The notes below the pieces were generated by a model. It was given only the letters and a program-made list of their open reading frames with translations. It was not told the origin of the DNA and made no database searches. Position numbers and translations under genes: made by a program. Below are positions 22,236 to 37,522 of a DNA stretch of 64,000 bases, piece by piece (the stretch's first letter is position 1; every line of letters begins with the position of its first letter). The stretch comes from Polychytrium aggregatum (lineage: Eukaryota > Chytridiomycota > Chytridiomycetes > Polychytriales), in NCBI RefSeq assembly GCF_025602895.1, contig NW_026516211.1:930001-994000 (forward strand), in the 5' to 3' direction.

Positions 22236-24704
22236 TCAGTGCTCATCGGGTTGCTCCGACGTGCGTGGTCCCCGTTGGCGCGAGCCCAGGTTTGCCTGGG
22301 AGGGATCAACCAGCTCCAGGACACCTCCGTCCTCCGTTGCTATCTGCTGATGTGAAACTTGGGCCTCACCAATGCGCTCAGCCGTCTCGGGGAGCAGCTC
22401 AGTCGCTTCGGCAGCCACTGACTCTGCGCCAGTCTCAACAGCATCGCCCGTCAGAGTCTCCAGGGCCACGGGTGCAGTCGACGATTCTGCTTCAACAGAG
22501 ACAGCATCCACAGATTCGTCCACAGCCGGCTCCTCGGGGCCGATCATGCTCGGAACAGACTTTGATGACTTTGACGGGCTTGTGCGTCTCTCCAGGGATC
22601 GTCCGCGGCGCTTGGGTGAAACCACGCTGGCCGATCGCTGCGTCGATGGCGCCTCAAAGTTCGAAGCATCCTTCTCGTGCATTGGTGGGAGGCTCTGCGA
22701 CCGAGTCATCGCAAGGTCGGAGGCCAGCAGATCGGCCTGGTTGGACGGAGGCGTTCCTATCCGGCGATTGACGAGCCCGCAGTGTTTGCAGGTGAAGGCT
22801 TGACCAGGACATCACGTCAGTCAGCGCCACAAAGTATATCGGCCTCAAATCAACCTCTGCTTGATGCGATGCTAGTGGCGGAGGCACCTACAGCCGACAA
22901 AAAGCCGCAGCGGTCGGCAACTTACAATCTGGGAGTTCCGAAACAAATCCATTGGGGCCGCGGCATCGGACACAGACAAGAGTAAAGGTGGTGCTTGAGG
23001 GATTCTCGTTTGGGCCCACGATGAGCTCAAAAAGAGGGTTTAGCCAGGCCTGCGATCCTGTAGGCTGCAGAGGCACTGTGGAAACGGCAATGGTACGCAG
23101 CCGATCAGCCGTTGTGTTGATGCGGGTTGAGGCGCCCACTCGCATCGATCGTTTTGGACGCCGACGTGGGTGGTGCGAGGGAGGAATGGCTCACCAGAAG
23201 GATGGAGCGGACCCTGTCCTGGAACATTTGGTCCACCAGTAGGCTGAGGAGGAAAGGCAGGTCTCCCGGCTTCGACTGATTGACGAACACCGATCAAAGT
23301 AAGTGACTCTGTGAGCAGCAGCCGCTGCTTTTTGACAAATACTCACTCGCCGGCTCAAGTCAAGCATACTGGTCACAGCAGTCCAGTGCAATCAGCTAGC
23401 TACTGACGACGGTAGCTCCAAACGACTGCGGCTGGGCAAATCAAACAACGTGCAGCGGCGAAACATACTCCTCTGGCCTGGGGCAGCCGAGCTCTGGGTC
23501 AGACGCATGGTGACGCCGCTTTCAGGAATTCGTGCAGGCTGTTGCGCAGGAACTCTCACAGGAGGCTGTAGGTTGGACGTAGATGTGGTTCAGCACCGCG
23601 AACAGATGCCGGGGAATGGCGATCAAATGGCAATTCCAACCCGAAACTATTTTCGAATCAAAGTGAATCAAAGCGCACCTGGCTGGGTCTAGGCTTGGGC
23701 TTGCTTGATCCGGCATGCGACTCGCTGTCCTTTTCAATCAGCCTCTTGATCTTGTCATATTGGACGGCTACCTTGAGCTTCTTGATCTGCCGCCAACCAT
23801 TTGGTGTGAGGGTTGCGACGAGGACCGGCCCCCGTTATGTCAATGAAGGACGCAGTCGCAGTAGCAGCCAGCAACCCGAAGAGGGGTCTCAGACAACAGA
23901 CGGCGCAACCAGCGCTATAGCAGTGCACTTTTAAGGGAACGACTGATTTTACCTGCGCGATGCGGCTGGTCTTGAGTTTCTCGAGGCTCATTGCTATCCA
24001 AACAAGGGCAGCCATGCGACGGTATCGTCAGTCCATCACCAAAAAAGCAGTGCGATCGACATCCGAAGGCCGCGTGGTTCACTTGCCTGCATATTTCCGT
24101 TTGCGGAGGTACCACTTGTGAATCCACTGATAGCCGAGGTAGATGCTGCGAAGGGAGAGATGCCAGCGAGGGCACATCAGCGTGGAATGGGGCGGATCAA
24201 GATGGCATCAACACCAAGCGAGCGATACATACACCAGCGGCGTCGTGATCAGTGGCGCAAATTTGGCGGCCCAGACTTGGAAATCATCGTCGATGGTGGG
24301 AGCGAGGAATGTGAAGTACGCAAGCAGATAGAGCAAGTAGACGATGCTGCTGTACTTGAGCCAGATAAAGGGAATCTCTGACTCCTGCTCCCGAATGGTG
24401 ATATCGTGCGTCTCGGTCTGGGATATTTTGTCGTCGATTTCTTCAATCGCCTCGATGATATGGTTGAGCCGCTGGACCCAAAGGATCGACGAGCAATCGA
24501 AGGCAGGGTTAGGTCCGGAGTTGATATGGGGGAGCCGCGCTTCGTCTGCATCGCAATCAGCGGGATCGCAGCAGCCGATAGCCTTGGCGGGGCTCCGTCA
24601 AATACCGGCAACACATCCGGATAATCGCCGCTGTGCTCCGGATATAGACGCTGCATCCCGTATCTCGCTGCTAAACCCACCGCTTTCCAGAGCCAGTTAA
24701 ACAT
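22236..24704 (-). CDS. LNP1: Lunapark family ER tubule-junction protein
   Basis: Resolved exons: 24704-24681 (MFNWLWKA), 24471-24233, 24145-24087, 23993-23953 and 23786-23679, then a Pro-rich part and a zinc-finger part ending at 22236. The order matches Lunapark: a short N-terminus, a coiled-coil start (RLNHIIEAIEEIDDKIS), two hydrophobic segments (SSIVYLLYLLAYFTFLAP and WAAKFAPLITTPLVIYLGY), a Lys-rich coiled coil (KLKVAVQYDKIKRLIEKD), a Pro-rich linker, LFELIVGPNENP, then CVRC and CKHC pairs of the zinc ribbon. Known role: Lunapark stabilises three-way junctions of tubular ER. The tail is acidic and Ala/Glu-rich. The intron after 24087 begins with GC, not GT. Exons between about 23600 and 22800 were only partly resolved. 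Confidence 0.85.
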
Positions 24705-25010
24705 TTGTGAAGAGGTTGTGTGATAGAGAGGGACGAGTTCAAAAGAGACCTTGATTTGTTCAAGATTTAAATATCCTAGCGACAGAGAAGCATAAATCGG
24801 TCAGAGCAAGGATACAGAGCAGACGGGCAGCAGAGCCAGGACACCCCCACGCCAGGCCGCGGCATATCATCCAACAGGGGGTTGCGGTGGTGCTTGGGCG
24901 ATGCGGGCGGAGGCTCGCCGCTCTGCAGTCCCCATCTGGTGGCGAGACAAGCAGCTCACCTTGGGCGAGGTCGGTGTGTTCAGTGATCGGGAATAGAAAT
25001 ACATATGAAG
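24705..25010. promoter_or_regulatory. Upstream region of Lunapark
   Basis: About 300 bp separate the Lunapark start from the likely stop of the unrecognised minus-strand gene upstream. The last 65 bp before the ATG are pyrimidine-rich on the coding strand. A minus-strand open frame with a plausible splice donor at about 24962 also runs here and could be an alternative 3' exon of the upstream gene. Confidence 0.4.
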
Positions 25011-26234
25011 TCAGCGTCTGCGGGTCATAGAACCCTTCAGTGACGGAGGGTTGTCTGGATGGGCGGATTGATGAAGGAAAGGGGCCGAGGCGAGCGAGCG
25101 AGCAAGCGAGACAGCGGGACGAGGAGGAGGCGAGAACGGCACGAGCCAATCAGGCGCGCACGGGATCACCAGCACTCCCGGTTGTCGTGTGGGTGCTGCC
25201 GAGGCTCGCAGATGCGACATGCTGCGGTGTTGATAGCGGCCCTCACCTTGGACATCATCACCGGTGAGCGAGACGAGTCCCTTCATCTTCAACGAGTTTG
25301 GTTGTCGAATATCCCGATGGTGAATGGATTTTTGCAGACTACCCACATCGATAGCCCGCCGAGCCCAAAATCGCAGTTCTCACAGATTCGCGAGTACTGG
25401 TCATGTTGCTCGCCTACCTGCTTCCATTCGAGAGTGCAGTCGCTGGACAGGAGTCAAGGGGATATGCGACGCTAGATCCACAGAGAAACCAGTGCAATGC
25501 TTCATCATCAGAGAGCTGAGGCGACCTGCTGGCTGGGGATGCTCCAGTGGATCGACTGGAGCAGCAGTTGCCGCCGACTTCAACCAAGATTCCTGTTGAT
25601 TGGCTGTCCGTGGTACAGCAGCAAGGTCGGACATGCACATTTCCATCGCAGAGAGATTCCTGAACTTGGAGCAGAGGGTCAGAGACTCCACTGCAGTGCA
25701 GGGCTGTATCCTTGCGAGCTTGTTGATCGGGGGCATCTCGGGCAGATTGTCTAAGTCGTGCTTGGTTAGGGGAAGCACTGCATGGCACCCCCCCCCAGCG
25801 AACTTGAGTTCGCTGAGAGAATACAATATCCATTCAGAGATGTACGCAGCTCACCTCTCTGGGCTTTCGGCAGCTTCAGCGCACTGAGTCACAGGTAGCT
25901 CGGCCGATCGCTGTTTCGGTTGACTGGATGGCCATGATGGGCTGCCTCTCTCTTTGGACACGCAACGTCCGAGGCACAGTCTGGACCGGATATCCGTTGT
26001 TGTAGTGGACCTCAGCAGCTCAATGTCGAGCGACGGCGGCGGCTCGATAGGCTGATTGCCACGGGGTGCACTTTCGCCAGGACAAGCTTTGGTCGCCCGC
26101 TCGAGCGACCTGGGTATGTGAATCGCATCGCAATCATAGAAGCTATTTCCACTCGATCGCCACGAGGGCACAAATGGCTGAGGATTGGAGGCCGCTGGCG
26201 GGTCGGTGCTATACAGCTGGGCCCGGTGTGTCAT
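25011..26234 (-). CDS. Unrecognised protein, about 316 residues
   Basis: Four exons join in phase: 26234-25855, 25812-25418, 25378-25247 and 25054-25011. The first encodes a Pro/Ser-rich N-terminus beginning MTHRAQLYSTDPP and a segment SLDIELLRSTTTTDIRSRL. The second has NLPEMPPINKLARIQPC and PLTPVQRLHSRM. The third is basic and helical (RFWARRAIDVGSLQKSIHH). I do not recognise the family. Support comes from consecutive in-phase exons with good donors, not from homology. An alternative last exon around 24963-25040 (starting GFYDPQTLTSYVF) also has a good donor. The gene is head-to-head with CSN7 over 321 bp. Confidence 0.5.
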
Positions 26235-26555
26235 TCAGTCAGCATAGGTCCACTTTGACTGCAGGATCCCATCAGCGGGTTCTAAGCATATCGCCAATAC
26301 CCGGCGCTCAGACGATGATGCATTCCTTCCGAGAGAGCACCAAGCCATGTATACCTGCGTCGTCCTTGCCGGTGCGACCCAGGGAGTGGCCCTGTTGCGC
26401 TTGCCTGACCAGTTCATCGCTTGCATGACCCGGGCACTGACACTTGGTCGGCGCTGGACCAGACCAGGCGACCAGGGGCGGGCATTTGGCTGGGTCGCGC
26501 CAGGCCCGGTCTTGTGTCTGGACTCTTCCCCAGCACCACCATCCATCGCTTCGCT
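26235..26555. promoter_or_regulatory. Divergent promoter, unknown gene and CSN7
   Basis: This 321-bp gap lies between two outward-facing start codons. No TATA box or clear repeat was recognised; the gap would have to serve both genes if the minus-strand model is right. Confidence 0.4.
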
Positions 26556-28092
26556 ATGGCGGACGTCAACAGCGGTATCGAGGCCTACCTGCTCCTGGCC
26601 AAAAACGCAAAGGGCGCTGCATGTGCAAAGCTCATCCAGGACGTGCTGGCCGCCCCCAACGTCTTCGTCTATGGCGAGCTTCTCGATGCACCTTCCATCA
26701 GAGATGTGCGTCTCGTTTGTGCGGCTCCCAAAGCAAAGCTGCCTCGGGCAATCGCCGGACAACGGGATCTGCATCGCCCGCGGCGCCTGGAGCAATGAGG
26801 CCGCTGCCTTGGCCGCTCGGCTAGCGCAATAAGCCTCGCAGCCAAAGATGGTGCAAGCTAACGAACCCTCTGTCTCTCTCATCGGCTTGGCTGTCCTATC
26901 GTCATCTCCACCGAACGTCCCCTATCTCCTTGCTGCTCCTGCAGCTCGAGTCCAGCGCTCAACATCGCCCGTACTACAAGCTGCTGGAACTCTTCGCCTT
27001 TGGAACTTATGCCGACTACAAAGGTAATATGGCAGCATCGCCTTTGGATCCGGTATCCAACGAGCATGGCTGCAACGCTTGGATCCGGAAGTCCATGGTC
27101 CCGGCCACACTGGCATGTGGATGTCGCTTCTGCAGACGATGTAACCTCCGATCAATTCGATCAATGCCTTCTAGCCCAAGAGCAGAGCCTGCCCCCGCTT
27201 ACCGATGTCCAGATCAAAAAACTCAAGCATTTGACTCTCGTCACCCTGTCCGGCCAGAGCGGGGTGGGTGCATCCAAGCCGATCGGGATACTGGCAACCT
27301 GCTCCGTCCTCGGCCTGGACCCGCTCCGGCGGCCCAATTGCTCTGCGCATTCCTAGTCATACTCTATCCGCTGCTCTGGCTGTCTAGCTAACGCTCGTTT
27401 GCAATCGTCTGGCTCATCACAACCGCAGACTCTCTTCTATCAGAGCCTGCTCAAGGAGCTTGAGATCTCCAACGTGCGCGAGCTCGAGGATCTCATCATC
27501 GATGCCATTTATCTGGGGCTCGTCAAGGGACGGCTCGACCAGAAGAAGCACTGTCTAGAGGTGGAGCATACCATTGGCCGCGATATCCGAAAGGAGGACA
27601 TGGATCTGATCCTGAACACCTTCAACTCTTGGTAGTTATCGTGACTCTGCCACAGGTTCCGAGTGCTGATACCCTGAGATGCAGCCGTGCGGCATCTGAC
27701 GCTTCCTTCTATCTCGGTAACTCTGGCATCAATGATGGAATGGACAGGTCCGAGATCTCGGGTAGCATCTTGAAGTTCATCGACAGCAAAATCGACTCGG
27801 TTAACCGACAGATGACCGATAGCAAAGACCAGGAGCTGGCCTTTGAGGAGCACTTCCGAAGACTCACCCAGGACAAGAGCGGAGGCAGTGGTAGCATCGG
27901 ATCCCGCTACGATCAGGCTATGGAAGTCGACGAGCGCCGCGTCGGTGTTGAGTTCGACGAGTCCGGTCGACGATCACACCGTCGTAATGTGGGGTACGTT
28001 TGCCTGATTCTCGGAGCTGCGATGGACGGTGTCCTTCCGGCCCTCAGCACCCTAGTGGGGAAGTAGACAGAGTGGTCCATGGAATTAACTGA
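26556..28092 (+). CDS. CSN7: COP9 signalosome complex subunit 7
   Basis: Exons 26556-26705, 26945-27023, 27136-27263, 27429-27631 and 27685-27993 join in phase; a short last exon near 28070-28092 is likely but not resolved. The order matches CSN7: an N-terminal helical part ([35 protein letters not shown]), [34 protein letters not shown] and a PCI winged helix ([51 protein letters not shown]). The C-terminal helix is followed by an Arg/Asp-rich tail. Known role: a scaffold PCI subunit of the complex that removes NEDD8 from cullins. If intron 5 were retained the frame would end at 28066, so the C-terminus is uncertain by about 25 residues. Confidence 0.9.
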
Positions 28093-28710
28093 TGTCGTCC
28101 TGCCTCCCCTGCTTCGACGTCCCGCCCCAACACTCCCGCCTCGATGCCTCCACCACAAACTTCCGCAACCATACTCTGATATCATGGCTTCTTGTTCAAA
28201 GCAACTTCTTCAAGGGCCGTTTTGGCTCGCGCAGATAGTCCGGACACTCGTTCACTACAGCCCAGCGATCTGTCATTGGAGCGATCTGCATATCACAGTA
28301 TTCGGCATGAGCTCGTTCCAGAGCATTTCGAGCCCCAGGCAATACAGTGCACTCATAACGATGCAAGACTGCCTCGTTGCAGTGTCGGTAACGCCCATAG
28401 TGATTGCCCGTGGCAAACTCTCCAAACAGAGGGGACGGGCGCTCAGATCCCCCGCTCTGGATAGTTCCATGGTCTCTCGATGCCACGACAGTCTCGTCTG
28501 GTCGAACGAATCAGCTGGCCGTTTGATCAAAGCTTATGCAGGATCCAGGAAAATGGGACATGTCTGGCTCAAATCCGATGTCCTGTTTCGTTTTGGGGGG
28601 CGCTGAAAGCCCGCAGCGACTGTCCAGCCAGTCCCCGCTCTGGTTGTGATCTGTCGATCTGCACCCAGCAAGCCAACCAAACACTAGCTTTAATCGAGTC
28701 GGCTGCCGCC
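28093..28710. other. Spacer between CSN7 and NSUN6
   Basis: The neighbours share the plus strand. A 175-codon open frame covers most of the gap, but it shows no domain and opens within the possible last CSN7 exon. It probably holds the CSN7 3' UTR and the NSUN6 promoter. Confidence 0.5.
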
Positions 28711-31271
<2,561 letters not shown>

Positions 31272-31656
31272 CGCCTGTACCTGAACGAATCGCACGCCCA
31301 AATGAGCAATACATCATCCGGACAAACAAGCTGTCTACCAGTGGAAATCTGGCGCTTGTGGGCCCGCCGCACTCCATCGGTGTTGCCATCTCTGTGGATG
31401 TCGAGTCAGCCGTCGATATCGGGTCGTCGATGTCGAGGCAATCGTCGATGTTGAGGCAATCACAACCTCTGGGCATGACAGAGACGCGCTGTCGTTCTCG
31501 CCGAGAACGATCTGGCCTCTCGCCTCTCCCATCCATTTCGGCTTCCCCGCCAACCCGATCCTGCATCCATCTCTGTCCCCGATCTGGCTAGATATACGGA
31601 CCAGCGCCGCTGCACCAGCATCCGCGCGCCCGACCGGTCGATTCTCCATAACCAGC
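31272..31656. promoter_or_regulatory. Upstream region of the ELYS gene
   Basis: This 385-bp spacer separates two plus-strand genes. It carries an imperfect repeat of ATCGTCGATGTCGAGGCA type at about 31424-31460. It should hold the NSUN6 3' end and the ELYS promoter. Confidence 0.45.
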
Positions 31657-34600
31657 ATGTCCAAGCTCGCCGTTGACTCGGGCGACGTCTTCCTCCGGGC
31701 CTTCGACGCCGCTTCGCCCATCAATTACAGAGACAACATCATCGCCAGGTTCGCCCGATCGCCCATCCGCCATGAGCGTCCTGCCTCAGGCGACCACGAT
31801 CGAGACGAGCGCTTCTCTTCCATGTATCACTCCCCTATCTGGCTTTATCGGTACACCGATGATCTGCTGGAAGTCCGGGCAATCCGCCATTGCGAGAAGA
31901 GGGCTCTCGCGCTGTTCAACCTGAAGCACATCGGTCAAGTCGTCCAGCTCCCGCAGAGCGAGCAAGATCAAGTGGGTCCGGTTGCTACACTATCGGCACC
32001 TTGGATAGCGAGGATGCCCCCAGCCTCTTATTTTCATCGACATCGCTGACACCTACATTTCCTGCCTGCATCTCTCGGTCCAGCTCAAGATCTACTTTGC
32101 TATCCATGTGGAGGTGGCCGAGACATCCTACATTCTGGCCGTGCTTGCTCCAAAGACGTCCCACTTGGACTGCCACATCGTTCTGCTCGATCCCCGGACT
32201 CTGGGCTGCACCTCGCTCGGTAGCTACCCCATCTCGGTGGCCGACTGTGATTTTAACATCGTATCTGCCGATCGCTCGGTGAGTTGATGAAAGCTCTATG
32301 AAATGCTTGCTGCTCCTGTTCCAAGGGCCTTTGGCTCATCTATCTGGCACAAGTCGCCGAGTTTCGCTCGCTGATGATATTAAATCGTCTGTGCCTCCAG
32401 AGTCCTGCAGCGCCAAATGGCTGCCTGATCGTGTGGTCAAAGCACGGCGATATTACCACATTCATCCTCCCAACCGATGCAGCCCCAGGATCCATGCCAT
32501 TTTCGGCATTCAACGTATGTGCTCTCAACCTCAACTTCGATCTCGATCTCGACTTTTTGATCTTGGCATTGCCGTGAGCTTGTCGTGCTGTGCTTTCCAG
32601 TTGTCAGGGATCGGCGTCACATACGCGACCCCCGAGCCGCGAGTTCTCATCATCCCACTCCACCGTGGAATTATCTTCAGTATGAAATGCAGGACATCAC
32701 GTCTATGGCGGGGCAGGTCATCGAAAACCAACTGTACCTGTTTGCTGGCCACGTTGATGGGCTCATCACCACACTCATCAACAACAGCCTCGCCTCGCTG
32801 GAGAACAGCGACTTTTCATCGACCGATGGACCCAGAGGTACGCCTGCGTGCCGACGATGCTGCACAAAACAGCTTGGCTCGCCGCTCATGCGCATCAACC
32901 ACCTTGCTTGGTTTGCAGGACGGCATCAAGTGAACCAGTTGGTCTCCCACTACTGCTCCCGACGCAGATACTGCTTGTTGGCCGTGATGTCGAACGACAC
33001 TCTGGACGGCCGGGCGCATATATCCGTATACAAGTACTCAACAAGCAACCGAGTCTTTTCATCCTACGGCGACTCGAAAATCAATGGCTGGATTGATGCC
33101 CTAACTCTGTCTTCGGGTATGGCTCTGTCGAATGGCCCCTGGTGCTCCTCCACATGCGCTGTGCTAAGTCCTGCTTATCCCGTGCAGACCAATCCGAGCG
33201 GCTGCGGGTGTACTATGCAGCATCCAAAGGTGCTCCCGGGGTGGCGTCGTGGGACGATCGATCGGGTGAGGGGCTCCAGTTTGTCGGCAGCTTTGACCCC
33301 CAGAATCGAGACTCACACACCACCAAGACCTTGCCCAAACGGGACAAAGTGTTGGTAAGTCTGAACTATTGTGCTCCCAAACGGTTTCGGAGGCTACGTG
33401 CTGCTTGTTTGTCGACGCCCTTGCCTTTCGTTGGTCCAGGATCAGCGTCCCATGTCGCTTAGCACTCCTGGACGGCGCTACATGCTTCGCGACTGATTTC
33501 ACTTGGCGCGACGTTACCGTGGGCCCCTGACTTGCAAACATGACAGGATCTCTCACCCATCAACAACTCGAGCGAGTGCACCGTCCTGACCTGCAACGGC
33601 ATCATCAAGTTTTCGACGTTTGATAGCAAGAACACCATCCCATCCACGCACGTATGTAGCCATGTGCGACCAACGACATAGCTCACACAAAGGCCCCGTT
33701 TCAAATCACTAACACTTATCCACAACTCTTGGCTGCCGTCTCGTCCAGCTGATTCCCAAGTTTGAGACCTGGTTCAGTTCGTCCCTGTCGATCGAGCCTC
33801 TCGAGAGTGAAGTCGACGAGCACCGCGCCAGAAATGGCGTCCTTTTCATCGAGAAGCTGCTTGCCATTCACAACATTGGTAGGGTCCACCTAGTTGGCCA
33901 AGAGCTCGGCTTTAAACGGATGCTTGGCTTGCTGTATACTGCGTCCTTTACGCCCGACGAAATATGCAGCATGGTCGCCAATCTCCGTTGCTTCGAGGCT
34001 TTGGCGATTGCGCTGACACCTTCTTTGGGCCCACCCTGATGTCCAGACCTCGACCAAATCAACTACCCGGCTAAAGATCGTCAGCAGCTGCACGACCTTT
34101 TCACGGCAATCGTGGGCACGGGATTCGACCAGGTTCTCGGTGCTCATGCCAGCGCTGCTGCTGCCAACGACACTGCCGATTCCTACGATGACACTGTCCA
34201 GCGAGATTGTTTGGTAGGTATCGGTCCGATCGAGGATGCTGCCGTAACTCTGCGGACTTGGGTCTACAGCATCTGCTGATTGTCGCGGCGCTGTCCACGT
34301 GCGTAGATCTACTATCTCTTGAAGGACCACTGCCAGGGAAGGGGGCTCAGCAAGGACAAGGAGTTTGCGGAGGTATTCCTCCTGCCCCAGCACTTTCAAC
34401 GCTGCATCGACGGGTTCTGGTACCTTGACCGCTGTGAATACGAGGTAACTGTGATAGCACGCTGCATCAATCGCAACATGGCTGTAGTACGAGTGCTCAT
34501 TTGCCCCGTCTCGCGGCTGATCACGATGCCCTCCAAAGCTTGCAGTGAACCAGCTAGTGCATCCGTCATTGAACGTGGAATGGTCCAACGAGATCCTCGA

Positions 34601-37522
34601 GATCCTCTACCGAAACGCCCCGGAGCTCGCTTTCCAGTTTCTACAAGGCGTGCGGCCGCCGATTGTCGACGAACGGGATCTCGACATTCAAATGCCAATC
34701 TATCTCGACCATAGTCTTTCGCAAGCCTTCGAGTTCCAGCGACAGTACCAAGCCATGACATCCGAGCTGCGTTTGTTCAAGCGTCTGCTGGAGTTTGTCT
34801 TTGACCCGAAACGTCGGTATCAGACCTGCAATGTCAGACTTGCAAATGGTCCGGACGAGTGCGCTGCTTCTGCAACATTTGTCGCTCCAAGAGACAACTC
34901 CATTCGTTATCAGAAGAGCGCTCGCTGCGATGTGGCTGACTGATGTCTTTTCGTACCTTTACTAGTTCCTACAAAGGCTCAAGCTCTCCGGGAACTTTTG
35001 AAGCTGCCGCTCTCCGAGTCGGAAGAGGCGCTTCTGGTGGACTTTTGCCACGCCTCTGATGTCCCACTCACAAAGGACTTTATCATCATGTACTTTGTGG
35101 ACCGCGGTCGATATCCGGAGGCCATAGCCTTCAATGCAAGCCTCGGTGTCTCTGTGGCCACCGTCGGGGCCTACTCGAGCGATCCAGCGATCCAGCAGTC
35201 CATCAAACGCCGAGATAACTTGATCTCGCAGCTTGAGAGGCTGCTGGTGCCTGTTCACAAACGCGGATTGAAGTTGGAAGTCTCGCCTGTGGTTGCCCCC
35301 AGTGAGTCACCGACCGTATGCATTGTCTGCTCGTGCCGGGACTGCCGCCTTGAATGCGATTTCCACTACTTAGCCCTCTGGCCGTGGCCTTTGGTGCCGC
35401 GCGCTCCGCTGCACCAAGCTAGTTTGCACTTGGCCCGTGTCTGCTGTTTCATGAGATTGTCATCTACGTCCCATTCAAGCTAACGAGTCCCCCCACCACC
35501 GATTGTCGCTAATCTATGACCCGCCCTCGCGCGTGCCGTATACCCCCACGCCATCCCAGATTTCAACTGCCGGGTGCCTCTCTCTACCATACTCATGCCA
35601 AGCAGCCCGATCCGCACCGCCGATGCCAGCGTCAGCGTCAAGGCAGCTTCTCCCGCCGCAGCAGACATGGCCGCTGAACCACCATCGAACAAAGCTGAGG
35701 ATATTTTGCTGATGGCCCTTATGGCAGCGCCTCCCACAGATGTTCTACGCGACAGCCTTCTGTTCGGCGCTTCGAGCGATACTGCCGCGCCAGCGTCATC
35801 CTCGCCCACTGCTTTCCAGACCGATGCCAGTGCCGATGAGATGTTGGTGGACGATGCCGAGCCCGGTACCCCCATCACCCGCCTGATTTCGGAGGCGCCG
35901 AGCACACCCAAGCCTGCAACTCCGAAGCAGCCAACCCCCAAGCCAGCAACGCCCACATTTGCGACCCCCAAGCCCACTGCGGCTCTGGAGACGGCTGCTT
36001 CTCGCTCGTCCCCGGCCCCTTCGCTCTCGCCCGCTGCCGCCAAGCCTGCTAGCCCGTTCACGACACCTTTGCGTACTCCAAAGAAAGACTGGCGGGAGCG
36101 CATCATAGAATCGTCGTCGTTCGGAGCTCTGCCCAAGTTTATTCCGCTCCAAGCTGGGTCGCCGTTGGGTCACTCTGAGGGCTTTGGCGGCGAGTATGCT
36201 CGCGAAGTTCCCGGCGACCATCCTGGCCCACGCACGCCAACACAGCCGGACTACGATCGCCGCGGCTCGCTTACTCCAAAGGCACGGCCTGCAGATGTCT
36301 CACAGGTCCAGTTTGGTACGCCCGAGCGCTCGCAGCAGAGAGCTGGAGTGGCCAAGGAAAGCACGATTGTCTCGCCAGTGCTCAAGTCTCCTGTAGTTGT
36401 GAGCCAGGACAAGCGTGAACTCCCCACGCTTGTGTCAAGATCGCCGTTCTCTCCCCGAAAGGAAGCAGGTTCTGCCCCACCTGCGATGGAAATTCGCACA
36501 GGTATGGTGTCCTCGCTGGGGATTCAGCAGTTCACTTGGCGGATGATCCTCTTCACTCCCAAGACGACCGACTCACACTTTCTCTGCCCTTTTGGCTGTA
36601 CATGTCTTCACGCTCACTCGCTCTGTATCGATCAGTGCCCCGCCGCAAGACCGGCGCTCGCAGCGCCTTGTCCAAGGTCCAGGCCGAGGCCGTCGAGACT
36701 GTCCGTCACAGTCCCCGCCTGCGCCAGCGCACAATGCAGAACCCCAAGGTCGCTGCGCAGTGAGTATCAAAGGCCATCGGGCCCAATCCCTCTCTCGAAA
36801 TGCCGGCATATTTCAACAACATCAGGCCGATGCTGACACGCACCTCTGGTGGCATATTTTGCAGGACGACCGACATGGATATTGACATGGAGGAGCATCA
36901 GGCAAGGGCGCCTCCAACACAAACTGCGGGCTTTGGTGACGAGCTAGCTTCCCAGACAGGGCATGGTCGTCTCAGACAGCACGCTCGGAGAACAACAGGG
37001 CCGTTCGGTCTCCTCGATGACGACGACAACGACGAAGCGATTGATACTGCTCAAGCAGAGGCCGAGCCTGAGCCCGAAATGGCCACGGCCACTCCGCTTC
37101 GCCGGGCCCGAGCCCGCAAGCCCGAGCCGTCTAAAATCAATGCAGAAGCCGAGACCAGTTCGGCTGCCGGTCAGCGCCAGCTGCGTGGCCGTGGGTCTGC
37201 AGAAGGTACACCATCGGGCCGCTCGCTCCGATCGACCACCACACGAGCCAAGCCTGTCCCGATCGAGCGCCCTGAAACACCCTCGACACCAAGGCTGAGA
37301 AAGACCCGAGGTGCTACTGCTACCACTGGTACTGCTACAACGGCTACAACGGCTACAACGGCTATTGCTGCTGCTGCTGCTGTGACTGCCCCTGCGGAGC
37401 GAACACCTGCGACTCGCACCCCACTCCGCAGTGTTCGAGCAACTCGGACGACCCAGCCGGCAGGAACACCTGCCGCTGAAACTCCGCGAGCACAACCGCG
37501 ACGGGCGACAAAGCGCGAATAA
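31657..37522 (+). CDS. ELYS: ELYS/AHCTF1-like nucleoporin with propeller, ELYS domain and AT-hook-like tail
   Basis: A multi-exon gene of nearly 6 kb. The 5' third (31657 to about 33850) encodes beta-rich pieces typical of a propeller (IYFAIHVEVAETSYILAVLA, LIVWSKHGDITTFIL, QLYLFAGHVDGLITTL, GRAHISVYKYSTSNRVF). From about 34050 to 35290 the alpha-helical ELYS domain appears: YYLLKDHCQGRGLSKDKEFA, FLLPQHFQRCIDGFWYLDRC, PSLNVEWSNEILEILYRNAP. The 3' part is a long Pro/Thr/Ser-rich disordered region with many TPK repeats and short basic RGR/GR motifs, like AT hooks. Known role: ELYS binds chromatin and recruits the Y-complex to form nuclear pores. Individual exon joins were not all checked. The tail contains a threonine-alanine stretch encoded by ACGGCTACA repeats near 37335. 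Confidence 0.82.

Noticed and set aside
24249-24704. Uninterrupted 151-codon reading from the Lunapark start
   Set aside because: Splicing after MFNWLWKA at 24681 to 24471 restores the Lunapark coiled coil and membrane helices; the unspliced reading has none.
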